Positions 45,813 through 55,286 of a stretch of 64,000 nucleotides of DNA are shown piece by piece. Within the stretch, counting starts at the first letter, position 1, and each line of letters begins with the position of its first letter. Under the pieces are notes generated by a model. It made no database searches. It saw only the letters and a program-made list of their open reading frames with translations, and was not told where the DNA came from. The position numbers and the translations under genes are program-made. The stretch is from JAKFDI01 sp036676235 (GTDB lineage: Bacteria > Pseudomonadota > Gammaproteobacteria > Burkholderiales > Burkholderiaceae_C), in assembly GCA_036676235.1 (NCBI GenBank), contig JAKFDI010000064.1:62001-126000 (forward strand). The letters are read 5' to 3'.

Positions 45813-46907
45813 ATGAGCCTCAAATGCGGCATCGTCGGCCTGCCCAATGTCGGCAAGTCGACCCTCTTCAATGCGCTGACCAAGGCCGGCATCGCCGCGG
45901 AGAACTACCCCTTCTGCACTATCGAGCCGAACGTCGGCGTGGTGGAACTGCCGGATCCGCGGCTCGCCCAGTTGAGTGAGATCGTCAAGCCCGAGCGCAT
46001 CGTGCCGGCCATCGTCGAGTTCGTGGACATCGCCGGCCTGGTGGCGGGCGCATCCAAGGGCGAAGGCCTGGGCAACCAGTTCCTCGCGCACATCCGCGAG
46101 ACGGACGCCATCGTCAACGTGGTGCGCTGCTTCGACGACGAGAACGTGATCCACGTGGCCGGCAAGGTGGACCCGATCTCCGACATCGAGGTGATCCAGA
46201 CCGAGCTGTGCCTGGCTGATCTGGGCACGGTCGAGAAGACCCTGCATCGCTCGATCAAGGCCGCCCGTTCGGGTAACGACAAGGAAGCCGCGCGCCTGGT
46301 CGATGTGCTGCAGAAATGCCAGGCGGCGCTGGACCAGGCCCGGCCGGTGCGCAGCATCGACTTCAGCAAGGAAGAGCAGGCGATCGTGAAGCCGCTGTGC
46401 CTGATCACCGCCAAGCCGGCGATGTTCGTTGCCAACGTCGACGAGGGCGGCTTCGAGAACAACGCCTACCTCGACAAGCTGCGCGCCTACGCCGAAGGCC
46501 AGAAGGCGCCGGTGGTCGCGATCTGCGCCAAGACCGAGGCCGAACTCGCCGACATGGACGACGAAGACCGGCAGATGTTCCTCGCCGAGATGGGCCAGAG
46601 CGAGCCCGGCCTGAACCGCCTCATCCGCGCCGCCTTCGGCCTGCTCGGCCTGCAGACCTACTTCACCGCCGGCGTGAAGGAAGTGCGCGCCTGGACCATC
46701 CACATCGGCGACACCGCGCCGCAGGCGGCCGGCGTCATCCACACCGACTTCGAGCGCGGCTTCATCCGCGCCCAGACCATCGCCTTCGACGACTTCATCT
46801 CGTTCAAGGGCGAACAGGGCGCGAAGGACGCGGGGAAGATGCGGGCGGAAGGCAAAGAGTACGTGGTCAAGGACGGGGACGTGCTCAACTTCCTGTTCAA
46901 CGTCTGA
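45813..46907 (+). CDS. ychF: Redox-regulated ATPase YchF (OLA1 family)
   Basis: A 364-aa Obg-related P-loop protein that binds ATP in preference to GTP. The P-loop is GLPNVGKST (residues 9-17), with FVDIAGLV, and the NxxE-type base motif in place of NKxD. The C-terminal TGS domain ends EGKEYVVKDGDVLNFLFNV. The ATG at 45813 gives MSLKCGIVGLPNVGKS; the frame's earlier start is in the upstream repeat. Involved in translation and stress. Confidence 0.97.
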   Translation: MSLKCGIVGLPNVGKSTLFNALTKAGIAAENYPFCTIEPNVGVVELPDPRLAQLSEIVKPERIVPAIVEFVDIAGLVAGASKGEGLGNQFLAHIRETDAIVNVVRCFDDENVIHVAGKVDPISDIEVIQTELCLADLGTVEKTLHRSIKAARSGNDKEAARLVDVLQKCQAALDQARPVRSIDFSKEEQAIVKPLCLITAKPAMFVANVDEGGFENNAYLDKLRAYAEGQKAPVVAICAKTEAELADMDDEDRQMFLAEMGQSEPGLNRLIRAAFGLLGLQTYFTAGVKEVRAWTIHIGDTAPQAAGVIHTDFERGFIRAQTIAFDDFISFKGEQGAKDAGKMRAEGKEYVVKDGDVLNFLFNV

Positions 46908-47104
46908 ACCTGTTCGGGCCGCACAGCGGCTGACATTGCGGCCGCCGGCCCCACGTCCGAATCCGCCCTTTTTCACGCTCGTGCAGTGCTTGCGCCGGCG
47001 TAAGCCGCCCACGGCGTTTCACGCACAAGTCTGGTGCTAGGCTCCGGCACCGCGCCAGCCCCGCCTCGGCTGCAGCGGGCATTCCTCCTGACGCGCCCGA
47101 GCCC

Positions 47105-50100
47105 TTGACCGACACGCGCCCCCTCTCGCCGACGCTTAGCTCGATCCTCGTCGCGATCGGCGTGGCCGTCGTCTATGCAGTCGTCGCCTGGCTCGTCATG
47201 GGCCTGGCCATCGCGCCCGCCTACGCCTCACCGCTCTATCCATCCGCCGGCATCGCGCTCGCGGCGGTGCTCGTCTTCCGCTGGCCGGGAGTCGCCGGCA
47301 CGGCGCTTGGCGCGTTCGCGGCCAACTACTTTCTCGATCGCGGGGCCACGCTCGCGCAGACGCTGGGCGTTCCGCTGGCCGTGGGCCTGGGCGCTTCGCT
47401 GCAGGCGCTCGCCGGCGCCGCGCTCACGCGCCGCTTCGTGCGGCAGCCGCTCACGCTGGGCGAGCCGCGCGACATCGCCGTCTTCTACATCTTCGGCGCG
47501 TTCGTCGCCTGCACGATCAGCGCCTCGATCGCCACGGTAGCCCTCGGGCTGAGCGGTGCCGTTTCGCGCGAGGCGTTGCCGCTGGCCGCCTTGACCTGGT
47601 GGCTGGGCGATGGACTGGGCACGCTGATCGGCGCGCCGATCGCGCTCACGCTCATCGGCCGCCCGCGCGAAGAGTGGGCCTCGCGCCGGCTGACGGTCGG
47701 GCTCACGCTCACGCTGGTCACGATGCTGCTCGCAGCCACGATTGCAACCGTCGCCGAACGCGACCGGGAGCGCGTGCGCAGCGCCTTCGAGCGCGATGCG
47801 TCCAGCGCCTCGGCGGCGCTCAGCCATCAACTCGACGAGCCGCTGCGCGCACTCGAGGCGCTGCACAGCGTGGTGGTGGCCTCGGAGGATGTCTCCGCGC
47901 AGGAACTTCGCATGGCCGCGCGCGGCTGGCTCGACGTGCGCGCGCGCCTGCAGGCGGTCGGGCTCAGCCAGCGCCTGCGCCGCGCCGACGTGCCGGCCTT
48001 CGAGGCCGCGATGCGGGCGCAAGGGCTGGCCGGGCTGCAGGTGTTCGACCGCGGCCCGGCCGGGCCGTCGATCCTCGGCAACGACCTGATGGTCATCCGC
48101 GCCATCGAACCGATGGCGTCGAACGCCGCGGCGCTGGGCGTCAATGCGCTGTCGATTCCGGCATCGCGCGCGGCGATCGAAGCGGCCATCCGCACCGACC
48201 GGCCGGCGGCCACGGCCGGCTTCGCGCTCACGCAGTCGGCACCCGACGCGCCGCAGACCGGCGTGGTGGTCTACCGGGCCATCTATCGCGACACGCCCGG
48301 CGGCGCTCCCGCCACCGAGCGCGAGCGCATCGAGGCCGCCACGGGCGTCGCGTTCGTCACGCTGCGCCTGGACGACGCCCTGCGCGACGTGGCCAGCCAG
48401 ATTCCCTCCGATCTGGACCTCTGCCTCCTCGACATGGACCCGCGGGCTGCGCAGCGGCGCCTCACCGGCGCGCCCGGCTGCGAGGCCTACGACGGCCCGC
48501 TGATGCATGTGCGACCCCTGTCCTACGCCGGCCGGCAGTGGGAGGTGCGGGTGTTCTCGCGCGGCGATGCACGCGCGCGCGCCGGCGATGCGTGGCTGTT
48601 CGCCGTGATCGGCCTGGCCGCCGTGTCCGTGCTGGGCGCGCTGCTGCTGACGGTGACGGGGCGCACGCGCCGCATCGAGGCTGCGGTGCGCGAGCGCACG
48701 TCGGCGCTGCAGCGGCAGGTGCGCGAGCGCGAGCAGGCCGAGGCGGCGCTGCGCACGAGCGAGCAGCGCTTTCGCAGCGTGTTCAACAACGTACCCATCG
48801 GCGTGGTCTACACCGACCTGCGCGGCAACATCAAGGAAGCCAACCCCTTCTTCTGCCAGATGACGGGCTACAGCCTGGACGAGCTGACGCAGATGAGTTC
48901 GCGCCAGCTCACCCACCCGGACGACTGGGCAGAAGGCGTGGTGCAGTCGCGCAAGCTGGTCGACGGCGAGGTGCCGATGTACCGGCGCCACAAGCGCTAC
49001 GTGACCCGCGGCGGCCAGACAATGTGGGCGCAGAACACCTTCACGCTGATGCCGCGGGAGGACGACCGCCCCGCACGGCTGGTGGCGGTGGTGGAAGACA
49101 TCACCGAGCACCTGCGCCTGGCCGAGGCCGAACGCGCGCGCGAGGCGGCCGAGCTGTCCAACCGCGCGAAGAGCGAATTCCTCTCGCGCATGAGCCACGA
49201 ACTGCGCACGCCGCTGAACGCCATGCTCGGCTTCGCGCAGTTGCTCGACCTCGACCAGCGCCACACCCTGGCCGAGGCTCAGCGCGTGTGGGTCGGGCAG
49301 ATCCAGCAGGCCGGCTGGCACCTGCTGGAGATGATCAACGACGTGCTCGATCTGTCGCGCATCGAGTCGGGCACGATGCGCCTGAGCGTGGAGGCGCTGC
49401 CGATCGCCAGCGTGCTGGGTGCCACGATCGCGCTCGTGGAAGGCGATGCCGCGCAGCGCGGCATCGTGATCAGCCAGGACCTGCAGCCCGACGCCGACCG
49501 TGTGCTCGGCGACAGCACCCGCGTGAAGCAGATCCTCACCAATCTGCTGAGCAATGCGGTCAAGTACAACACCGAGCAGGGCCGCATCCACGTGACGGGC
49601 CGGCAACTCGGCGAGCAGATCGAGATCGCCGTCACCGACACCGGTCTTGGCATGTCGCCGCAGCAGTTGAAGGACCTGTTCCAGCCCTTCAACCGCCTGG
49701 GCCGCGAGCGCACGCAGGTCGAGGGCACGGGCATCGGCCTCGTCATCAGCCAGCGGCTGGCCGAACTGATGGGCGGCTCGCTCGTCGCCCGCAGCCATGA
49801 GGGCGAAGGCTCGTCGTTCATCCTCACGCTGCCGGCCGCCGTCGACCCCGACACCGTGCGCTCCGAACTCGACGGCATGAGCGCGGCGCAGCCGGTCTAT
49901 CACCGGCGCATCGTGCACTACGTCGAAGACAACGAGACCAACGTCGAGGTGATGCGCGGCGTGCTGGCCCAGCGCCCGCAGGTGGCGATGAAGGTGTCGA
50001 TCACCGGGCTCGACGGCCTGGCGTCCATCCGCGCCGGCCGGCCCGACGTGGTGCTGCTCGACATGCACCTGCCCGACATCGACGGCCTCGAACTGCTGCG

Positions 50101-50290
50101 CCACTTGAAGGCCGATCCGACGACCAGCGGGATCCCGGTCGTGGTGGTGTCGGCCGATGCGCTCAGCGATCAGATCGACGAAGCGCTCGCGGCCGGAGCC
50201 GTGCACTACCTGACCAAGCCGGTGAGCGTGTCCGAACTGCTGCATGTCGTCGACCACCTGCTCGAACGCAGCGAGACGCGCTTCGGCTGA
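47105..50290 (+). CDS. MASE1-CHASE-PAS hybrid sensor histidine kinase with receiver
   Basis: A 1061-aa membrane hybrid kinase. Residues about 15-205 form a MASE1 sensor with about eight helices (LYPSAGIALAAVLVFRWPG). A periplasmic CHASE domain follows (about 225-430; SHQLDEPLRALEALHSVVVASEDVS), then a helix near 500. A PAS domain spans about 553-670 (RFRSVFNNVPIGVVYTDLRGN). HisKA has the phospho-acceptor H698 in MSHELRTPLN. The HATPase has NLLSNAVKYN and GTGIGLVIS. A C-terminal receiver has D986 in VVLLDMHLPDIDG. The start is TTG 47105 with no strong ribosome-binding site; the true start could be nearby. No output partner lies adjacent. Confidence 0.9.
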   Translation: MTDTRPLSPTLSSILVAIGVAVVYAVVAWLVMGLAIAPAYASPLYPSAGIALAAVLVFRWPGVAGTALGAFAANYFLDRGATLAQTLGVPLAVGLGASLQALAGAALTRRFVRQPLTLGEPRDIAVFYIFGAFVACTISASIATVALGLSGAVSREALPLAALTWWLGDGLGTLIGAPIALTLIGRPREEWASRRLTVGLTLTLVTMLLAATIATVAERDRERVRSAFERDASSASAALSHQLDEPLRALEALHSVVVASEDVSAQELRMAARGWLDVRARLQAVGLSQRLRRADVPAFEAAMRAQGLAGLQVFDRGPAGPSILGNDLMVIRAIEPMASNAAALGVNALSIPASRAAIEAAIRTDRPAATAGFALTQSAPDAPQTGVVVYRAIYRDTPGGAPATERERIEAATGVAFVTLRLDDALRDVASQIPSDLDLCLLDMDPRAAQRRLTGAPGCEAYDGPLMHVRPLSYAGRQWEVRVFSRGDARARAGDAWLFAVIGLAAVSVLGALLLTVTGRTRRIEAAVRERTSALQRQVREREQAEAALRTSEQRFRSVFNNVPIGVVYTDLRGNIKEANPFFCQMTGYSLDELTQMSSRQLTHPDDWAEGVVQSRKLVDGEVPMYRRHKRYVTRGGQTMWAQNTFTLMPREDDRPARLVAVVEDITEHLRLAEAERAREAAELSNRAKSEFLSRMSHELRTPLNAMLGFAQLLDLDQRHTLAEAQRVWVGQIQQAGWHLLEMINDVLDLSRIESGTMRLSVEALPIASVLGATIALVEGDAAQRGIVISQDLQPDADRVLGDSTRVKQILTNLLSNAVKYNTEQGRIHVTGRQLGEQIEIAVTDTGLGMSPQQLKDLFQPFNRLGRERTQVEGTGIGLVISQRLAELMGGSLVARSHEGEGSSFILTLPAAVDPDTVRSELDGMSAAQPVYHRRIVHYVEDNETNVEVMRGVLAQRPQVAMKVSITGLDGLASIRAGRPDVVLLDMHLPDIDGLELLRHLKADPTTSGIPVVVVSADALSDQIDEALAAGAVHYLTKPVSVSELLHVVDHLLERSETRFG

Positions 50291-50634
50291 AGCCGCTCGG
50301 TCGGCAGCGCAACGGCCCGCGGCGGTTTGCAGCCGTTCAGCCACGGCAAATGCCAAGCAGTGCACATCTTGCCGCCTGATTTCACTTTGTTTCCCGCGGG
50401 TTGTCTCGGTGCAGCGCCATCCGACGTGAATTGTTGGCAGGGCCGGGAGAGGTCGAGATTTACACTCGCCGAGGGATCAGTGATCATCAAAACCCGTCGT
50501 TGTGGAGTGAACACTCAGTGTCGAGACGCGCCATGAGCGGCGATTGCAAGCGCCGCGGTCAGACCCTGTTGACGAGCGTGGGCCGCATGGCCTGCCCGCG
50601 CCGCACGCTGCGCCGCTTGGGTGCGGCCTGACGC
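50291..50634 (+). other. 344-bp gap upstream of pilB
   Basis: No gene is supported; the one open frame (50401-50631) is basic and unlike any protein I know. The gap should hold the pilB promoter; GAGTGAACACTC near 50505-50516 is a short inverted repeat (5-bp arms), and GATTTACACT near 50457 resembles a -10 without a good -35. No sigma-54-type GG-N10-GC pair was found by eye. Confidence 0.4.
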
Positions 50635-52350
50635 ATGGACACGCTGGCCGAGGCTCCCCAGTCCGCGTTGTCGGGCGTGGCGCGCGTGCTGGTGCACGCG
50701 GGCAAGCTCAACGCCCAGGCGGCCGAGGCGCTCGTCAAGGGCGCCCGCGAAAAGAAGACAAGCTTCGTCGCCTCGGTGATTGCCGCGGGTGCCGTTTCGC
50801 CCGCCGATCTCTCGCACACGCTCTCGGCGGCGCTGGCCGTGCCTTTGCTCGACCTGAACGCGGTCGATCCGCAGAAGCTGCCGCGCAACATCGTCGACGC
50901 GAAGCTGGCAAACCAGTACCGCATCATCGTGCTGGGCAAGCGCGGCAACCGGCTGTTCATCGGCGGCTCCGACCCCACCGACCAGGAGGTGGTGGAGCGC
51001 ATCAAGTTCGCCACGCAGCTTGCGCCCGAATGGGTGGTGGTCGAGCACGACAAGCTCACCAAGCTGCTCGAGGCGAGCGGCGCCAGCGCCAGCGAGGCGC
51101 TGGAATCGCTGGCCTCGGGCGACTTCGAGTTCGACGTCACCGATGACGTCACCACGCAGGAGACGCAGGAAGCCACGACCGACGTGGAAGACGCGCCCGT
51201 GGTGCGCTTTCTGCAGAAGATGCTGATCGACGCGATCAACGCGCGCGCCTCCGACCTGCACTTCGAGCCCTACGAGTACCACTACCGCGTGCGCTTTCGC
51301 GTCGACGGCGAACTGCGCGAGATCACGCAGCCGCCGATCGCCATCAAGGAAAAGCTGGCATCGCGCATCAAGGTGATCTCACGGCTCGACATCTCCGAAA
51401 AGCGCGTGCCGCAAGACGGCCGCATGAAGCTCAAGTTCGGCAGCAAGGCGATCGACTTTCGGGTGAGCACGCTGCCCACGCTCTTCGGCGAGAAGATCGT
51501 GATCCGGATCCTCGACCCGTCGAGCGCCAAGCTCGGCATCGAGGCGCTCGGCTACGAGAAGATCGAGAAGGACCGCCTGATGAAGGCGATCCAGCGGCCC
51601 TACGGCATGGTGCTGGTGACGGGGCCGACGGGTTCGGGCAAGACGGTGTCGCTCTACACCTGCCTGAACATCCTGAACCAGCCGGGCGTGAACATCTCGA
51701 CGGTTGAAGACCCGGCCGAAATCAACCTGCCCGGCATCAACCAGGTCAACGTGAACGACCGCGCCGGGCTCACCTTCTCGGCCGCGCTCAAGTCCTTCCT
51801 GCGCCAGGATCCGGACGTGATCATGGTCGGCGAGATCCGCGACCTGGAAACCGCCGACATCGCCATCAAGGCCGCGCAGACCGGCCACATGGTGATGTCC
51901 ACGCTGCACACCAACGACGCGCCGACCACGCTCACGCGCTTGCTGAACATGGGCGTGGCGCCGTTCAACATTGCGTCGAGCGTGCTGCTCATCACCGCGC
52001 AGCGCCTCGCGCGCAAGCTGTGCGAGAACTGCCGCGCGTCCGCCGACTATCCGCGCGAGGCCTTGCTGCGCGCCGGCTTCGCCGAGACCGATCTCGACGG
52101 CAGCTGGAAACCGTATCGCGCGGTCGGCTGCTCGTCGTGCTCGAACGGCTACAAGGGCCGTGTCGGCATCTACCAGGTGATGCCGATCACCGAAGAGATT
52201 CAACGCATCATCCTGTCCGAAGGCACGGCCATGGACATCGCCACGCAAGCAATGCGCGAGGGGGTTCGCACCCTGCGGCAGTCGGGCCTCGTCAAGGTCC
52301 GCGCCGGCTTCACCACGCTCGAGGAAGTGATCTCGGTCACGAACGAGTGA
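50635..52350 (+). CDS. pilB: Type IV pilus assembly ATPase PilB
   Basis: A 571-aa GspE/PilB motor for pilus extension. It has an N-terminal N1-type domain (VLVHAGKLNAQAAEALV), Walker A GPTGSGKT (330-337, K336), the Asp box and Walker B near DPDVIMVGEIRDLETAD, and the His box TLHTNDAP. A four-Cys zinc-binding site follows (CENCRAS, CSSCSNGY). The ATG at 50635 has no evident Shine-Dalgarno but matches the family N-terminus. It precedes pilC and pilD, the standard cluster. Confidence 0.97.
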   Translation: MDTLAEAPQSALSGVARVLVHAGKLNAQAAEALVKGAREKKTSFVASVIAAGAVSPADLSHTLSAALAVPLLDLNAVDPQKLPRNIVDAKLANQYRIIVLGKRGNRLFIGGSDPTDQEVVERIKFATQLAPEWVVVEHDKLTKLLEASGASASEALESLASGDFEFDVTDDVTTQETQEATTDVEDAPVVRFLQKMLIDAINARASDLHFEPYEYHYRVRFRVDGELREITQPPIAIKEKLASRIKVISRLDISEKRVPQDGRMKLKFGSKAIDFRVSTLPTLFGEKIVIRILDPSSAKLGIEALGYEKIEKDRLMKAIQRPYGMVLVTGPTGSGKTVSLYTCLNILNQPGVNISTVEDPAEINLPGINQVNVNDRAGLTFSAALKSFLRQDPDVIMVGEIRDLETADIAIKAAQTGHMVMSTLHTNDAPTTLTRLLNMGVAPFNIASSVLLITAQRLARKLCENCRASADYPREALLRAGFAETDLDGSWKPYRAVGCSSCSNGYKGRVGIYQVMPITEEIQRIILSEGTAMDIATQAMREGVRTLRQSGLVKVRAGFTTLEEVISVTNE

Positions 52351-52405
52351 TTCGTCGGAAATGACACCACACATCTGAGTCGAGGCAACAGACCTCGGAG
52401 GCACC

Positions 52406-53626
52406 ATGGCGACAGCAGCGGCCGCACGAAGCATCAAGGAACTCATCTTCGAGTGGGAGGGCAAGGACAAGAACGGCAAGCTCGTTCGCGGCGAGATGCG
52501 CGCGGGCGGCGAAGCCATGGTCAGTGCCAGCCTGCGCCGTCAGGGCATCCTGACGACCAAGATCAAGAAGCGCCGCATGAGCGGCGGACGCGCGATCAAG
52601 CAGAAGGACATCGCCATCTTCACGCGCCAGCTCGCGACGATGATGCGCGCCGGCGTGCCGCTGATCCAGTCGTTCGACATCGTGGCGCGCGGCAGCACCA
52701 ACCCGAAGATGACGCGGCTGCTCAACGACATCCGCTCGGACGTGGAAACCGGCACCAGCCTGTCGTCGGCCTTTCGCAAGTTCCCGCTGCATTTCGATGC
52801 GCTGTACTGCAACCTCGTCGAAGCCGGCGAGGCGGGCGGCATCCTGGAAGCGCTGCTCGATCGCCTGGCCGTCTATCAAGAAAAGACGATGGCGATCAAG
52901 AGCAAGATCAAGTCGGCGCTGATGTACCCGGTGGCCGTGCTGCTGGTCGCCTTCGTAGTGCTCGTGGTCATCATGATCTTCGTGATCCCGGCCTTCAAGG
53001 AGGTGTTCAGCTCCTTCGGCGCCGACCTGCCGGCGCCCACGCTGCTGGTGATCGCGTTGTCCGAATTCTTCGTGAGCTACTGGTATCTCATCTTCGGCAT
53101 CCTGATCGGCGGCACCTACTTCTTCCTGCAGGCGTGGCGGCGCTCCGAGCGCATGCAAAAGGCGATGGACCGGCTGCTGCTGAAGGTGCCGGTGTTCGGC
53201 GACCTGGTCTACAAGTCGGCCGTGGCGCGCTGGACGCGCACGCTCTCGACCATGTTCGCCGCCGGCGTGCCGCTGGTCGAGGCGCTCGATTCGGTGGGCG
53301 GCGCCTCGGGCAACGCGGTCTTCGCCGAAGCCACGCAGCAGATCCAGAAAGACGTGTCCACGGGCGCGGCGCTCACGACCTCGATGCAGACCACCGGCAT
53401 CTTCCCGACCATGGTGCTGCAGATGTGCTCCATCGGCGAAGAATCGGGCTCGCTCGACCACATGCTGGGCAAGGCGGCCGAGTTCTATGAAGACGAGGTC
53501 GACGAGGCGGTGAAGGGCCTGTCCAGCCTGATGGAGCCCTTCATCATCGTCATCCTCGGCACGCTCATCGGCGGCATCGTGATCTCGATGTACCTGCCGA
53601 TCTTCAAGCTGGGCCAGGTGGTGTGA
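52406..53626 (+). CDS. pilC: Type IV pilus inner-membrane platform protein PilC
   Basis: A 406-aa GspF-type platform with two T2SSF domains (FTRQLATMMRAGVPLIQSF and WTRTLSTMFAAGVPLVEAL) and three transmembrane segments, including AVLLVAFVVLVVIMIFVIPAF. It couples PilB motion to pilin insertion. GGAGG precedes the ATG at 52406. Stop overlaps the pilD start by four bases. Confidence 0.97.
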   Translation: MATAAAARSIKELIFEWEGKDKNGKLVRGEMRAGGEAMVSASLRRQGILTTKIKKRRMSGGRAIKQKDIAIFTRQLATMMRAGVPLIQSFDIVARGSTNPKMTRLLNDIRSDVETGTSLSSAFRKFPLHFDALYCNLVEAGEAGGILEALLDRLAVYQEKTMAIKSKIKSALMYPVAVLLVAFVVLVVIMIFVIPAFKEVFSSFGADLPAPTLLVIALSEFFVSYWYLIFGILIGGTYFFLQAWRRSERMQKAMDRLLLKVPVFGDLVYKSAVARWTRTLSTMFAAGVPLVEALDSVGGASGNAVFAEATQQIQKDVSTGAALTTSMQTTGIFPTMVLQMCSIGEESGSLDHMLGKAAEFYEDEVDEAVKGLSSLMEPFIIVILGTLIGGIVISMYLPIFKLGQVV

Positions 53627-54474
53627 CGCCAGAGCTGGTCGACATCCTGCTGTCGCCCTGGGTCCTGGCCCTGCTGGGCCTGTGCATCGGCAGCTTCCTG
53701 AACGTCGTCGTCCACCGCCTCCCGCTGATGCTGGAGCGCGGCTGGACGCTCGAGAGCGCCGAGATGCTGGGCGTGAAGATCGAGGAGCCGGCGCCGATCA
53801 CGCTGTCCAAGCCGCGCTCGCGCTGCCCGTCCTGCGGCCATGCCATCGCGTGGTACGAGAATATTCCGCTCGCGAGCTGGCTGTGGCTGCGCGGGCGGTG
53901 CTCGGCCTGCAAGGCACGCATCCCCGCGCGCTATCCCTTCATCGAGTTGCTGACGGCCGCGCTGTTCGGCGTCATCGGCTGGCGCATGGGCGCGCAGCCG
54001 GCGACCTTGCTGTGGTGCGGCTTTGTCGCCGTGCTGATCGCGCTCGCGGCCATCGACTGGGACACGACGCTGCTGCCCGACGGCCTCACCTTGCCGCTGA
54101 TGTGGGCCGGGTTGATTGCCGCAGCACTCGGCTGGACGATTCCGCTCAGCTCCGCGCTGTGGGGCGCCGTGGCCGGCTACCTGTCGCTGTGGTCGGTGTA
54201 CTGGCTGTTCAAGCTCACTACCGGCAAGGAAGGCATGGGTTTCGGCGACTTCAAGCTGCTGGCCGCGCTCGGCGCCTGGCTGGGCGCCACGATGATCCTG
54301 CCCATCGTGCTCGGCGCTTCGGTCATCGGCGCCATCGTCGGCATCGGCATGAAGGCCAGCGGCGCGCTGCGCGAAGGCCGCTTCGTGCCCTTCGGCCCGT
54401 TCCTCGCCGGCTCCGGCCTCGTCGTGATGCTGGCCGGCGCGCCGCGCGTGATGGGCTGGCTCGGCTGGTATTGA
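53623..54474 (+). CDS. pilD: Type IV prepilin peptidase PilD
   Basis: A 283-aa membrane aspartyl protease and N-methyltransferase that matures pilins. The zinc-binding domain has two Cys pairs (CPSCGHAI and CSACKARI). GxGD-type protease motifs are DWDTTLLPDG and GFGDFKLLAALG. About eight transmembrane segments. It starts at GTG 53623 overlapping pilC. coaE follows after a 99-bp repeat element. Confidence 0.96.
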   Translation: MTPELVDILLSPWVLALLGLCIGSFLNVVVHRLPLMLERGWTLESAEMLGVKIEEPAPITLSKPRSRCPSCGHAIAWYENIPLASWLWLRGRCSACKARIPARYPFIELLTAALFGVIGWRMGAQPATLLWCGFVAVLIALAAIDWDTTLLPDGLTLPLMWAGLIAAALGWTIPLSSALWGAVAGYLSLWSVYWLFKLTTGKEGMGFGDFKLLAALGAWLGATMILPIVLGASVIGAIVGIGMKASGALREGRFVPFGPFLAGSGLVVMLAGAPRVMGWLGWY

Positions 54475-54475
54475 A

Positions 54476-54574
54476 ATGAACCACCCCCTACGCGCTTCGC
54501 GCGCCCCCTCGAGGGGGCAACACCAGCGGACCGGCAAAGCCGGATCCGCGGCGTTTGCTTGATCGGTGGTTCAT
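54476..54574. repeat. 99-bp palindromic element with 10-bp inverted ends
   Basis: Ends are ATGAACCACC (54476-54485) and GGTGGTTCAT (54565-54574), perfectly complementary. Inside are three small hairpins: GCGCTTCGCGC, CCCCCTCGAGGGGG and CCGGCAAAGCCGG. It begins 2 bp after the pilD stop and ends 19 bp before the chosen coaE start. The element is familiar from Comamonadaceae intergenic regions (recollection). It probably terminates or processes the pil transcript. Confidence 0.75.
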
Positions 54575-54592
54575 GCGGCGCGGGAAAAGCCA

Positions 54593-55198
54593 GTGATTCG
54601 CCTGCGCATCGGTTTGACCGGCGGCATCGGCAGCGGCAAAAGCACCGTCGCCGCCCTGCTCGTGCAGCACGGCGCCACCCTCATCGACACCGACGCCATT
54701 GCGCGCCAACTCGCCGAGCCGGGCGGCGCGGCGATGCCGGCGATCCGCGAAGCCTTCGGCGACGAGGTGATAGCCGCGGCCGGCGGCCTCGACCGTGCCC
54801 GCATGCGCGTCCTTGCCTTCAACGACGTCGACGCCAAGCGCCGGCTCGAAGCCATCCTGCACCCCATGATCGGCACCGAGGTCGAGCGCCAGTCGGACGC
54901 GGCCACATCGCCGGTGAAGGTGTTCGACGTGCCGCTGCTGGCCGAATCGGGCCGCTGGCGCCAGCGCGTGGACCGTGTGCTCGTGGTCGACTGCAGCGAG
55001 GAGACGCAGGTTGCGCGCGTCATGCAGCGCTCCGGCTGGCCGGCCGAGACGGTGCGCGGTGTGATCGCGCACCAGGCCAGCCGCGAACAGCGCCGGCGCG
55101 TGGCCGACGCGGTGATCTTCAACGACGGCATCACGCCGCAGGAACTGGCCCTCGAAGTCGACGCGCTGTGGGCGCGCTGGTGCACCCCTGCCGCCTGA
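54593..55198 (+). CDS. coaE: Dephospho-CoA kinase
   Basis: A 201-aa P-loop kinase that makes CoA from dephospho-CoA. With the GTG at 54593 it reads MIRLRIGLTGGIGSGKSTVA with Walker A GGIGSGKST (residues 10-18), the normal CoaE N-terminus. An earlier in-frame GTG at 54566 falls within the inverted end of the repeat element, so it is rejected. FDVPLLAESG and the C-terminal HQASREQRRRVADAVI are typical. In the pilBCD-coaE-zapD-yacG block as in other proteobacteria. Confidence 0.93.
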   Translation: MIRLRIGLTGGIGSGKSTVAALLVQHGATLIDTDAIARQLAEPGGAAMPAIREAFGDEVIAAAGGLDRARMRVLAFNDVDAKRRLEAILHPMIGTEVERQSDAATSPVKVFDVPLLAESGRWRQRVDRVLVVDCSEETQVARVMQRSGWPAETVRGVIAHQASREQRRRVADAVIFNDGITPQELALEVDALWARWCTPAA

Positions 55199-55286
55199 AT
55201 GGCCGCCCCGTCACGCGCGAAGCGTGTGGAACAATTGGCACCCTTGCCGGATTCGCATCCGGTTTCGTCTCGAAGAGGGTTGCCCA

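Noticed and set aside
47228..50365. 1045-residue minus-strand open frame opposite the hybrid kinase
   Set aside because: High-G+C antisense shadow; no recognisable domain, while the plus-strand kinase has all expected motifs.
54566..54592. Upstream GTG start for coaE
   Set aside because: It lies inside the inverted end of the 99-bp repeat and adds residues not seen in CoaE.
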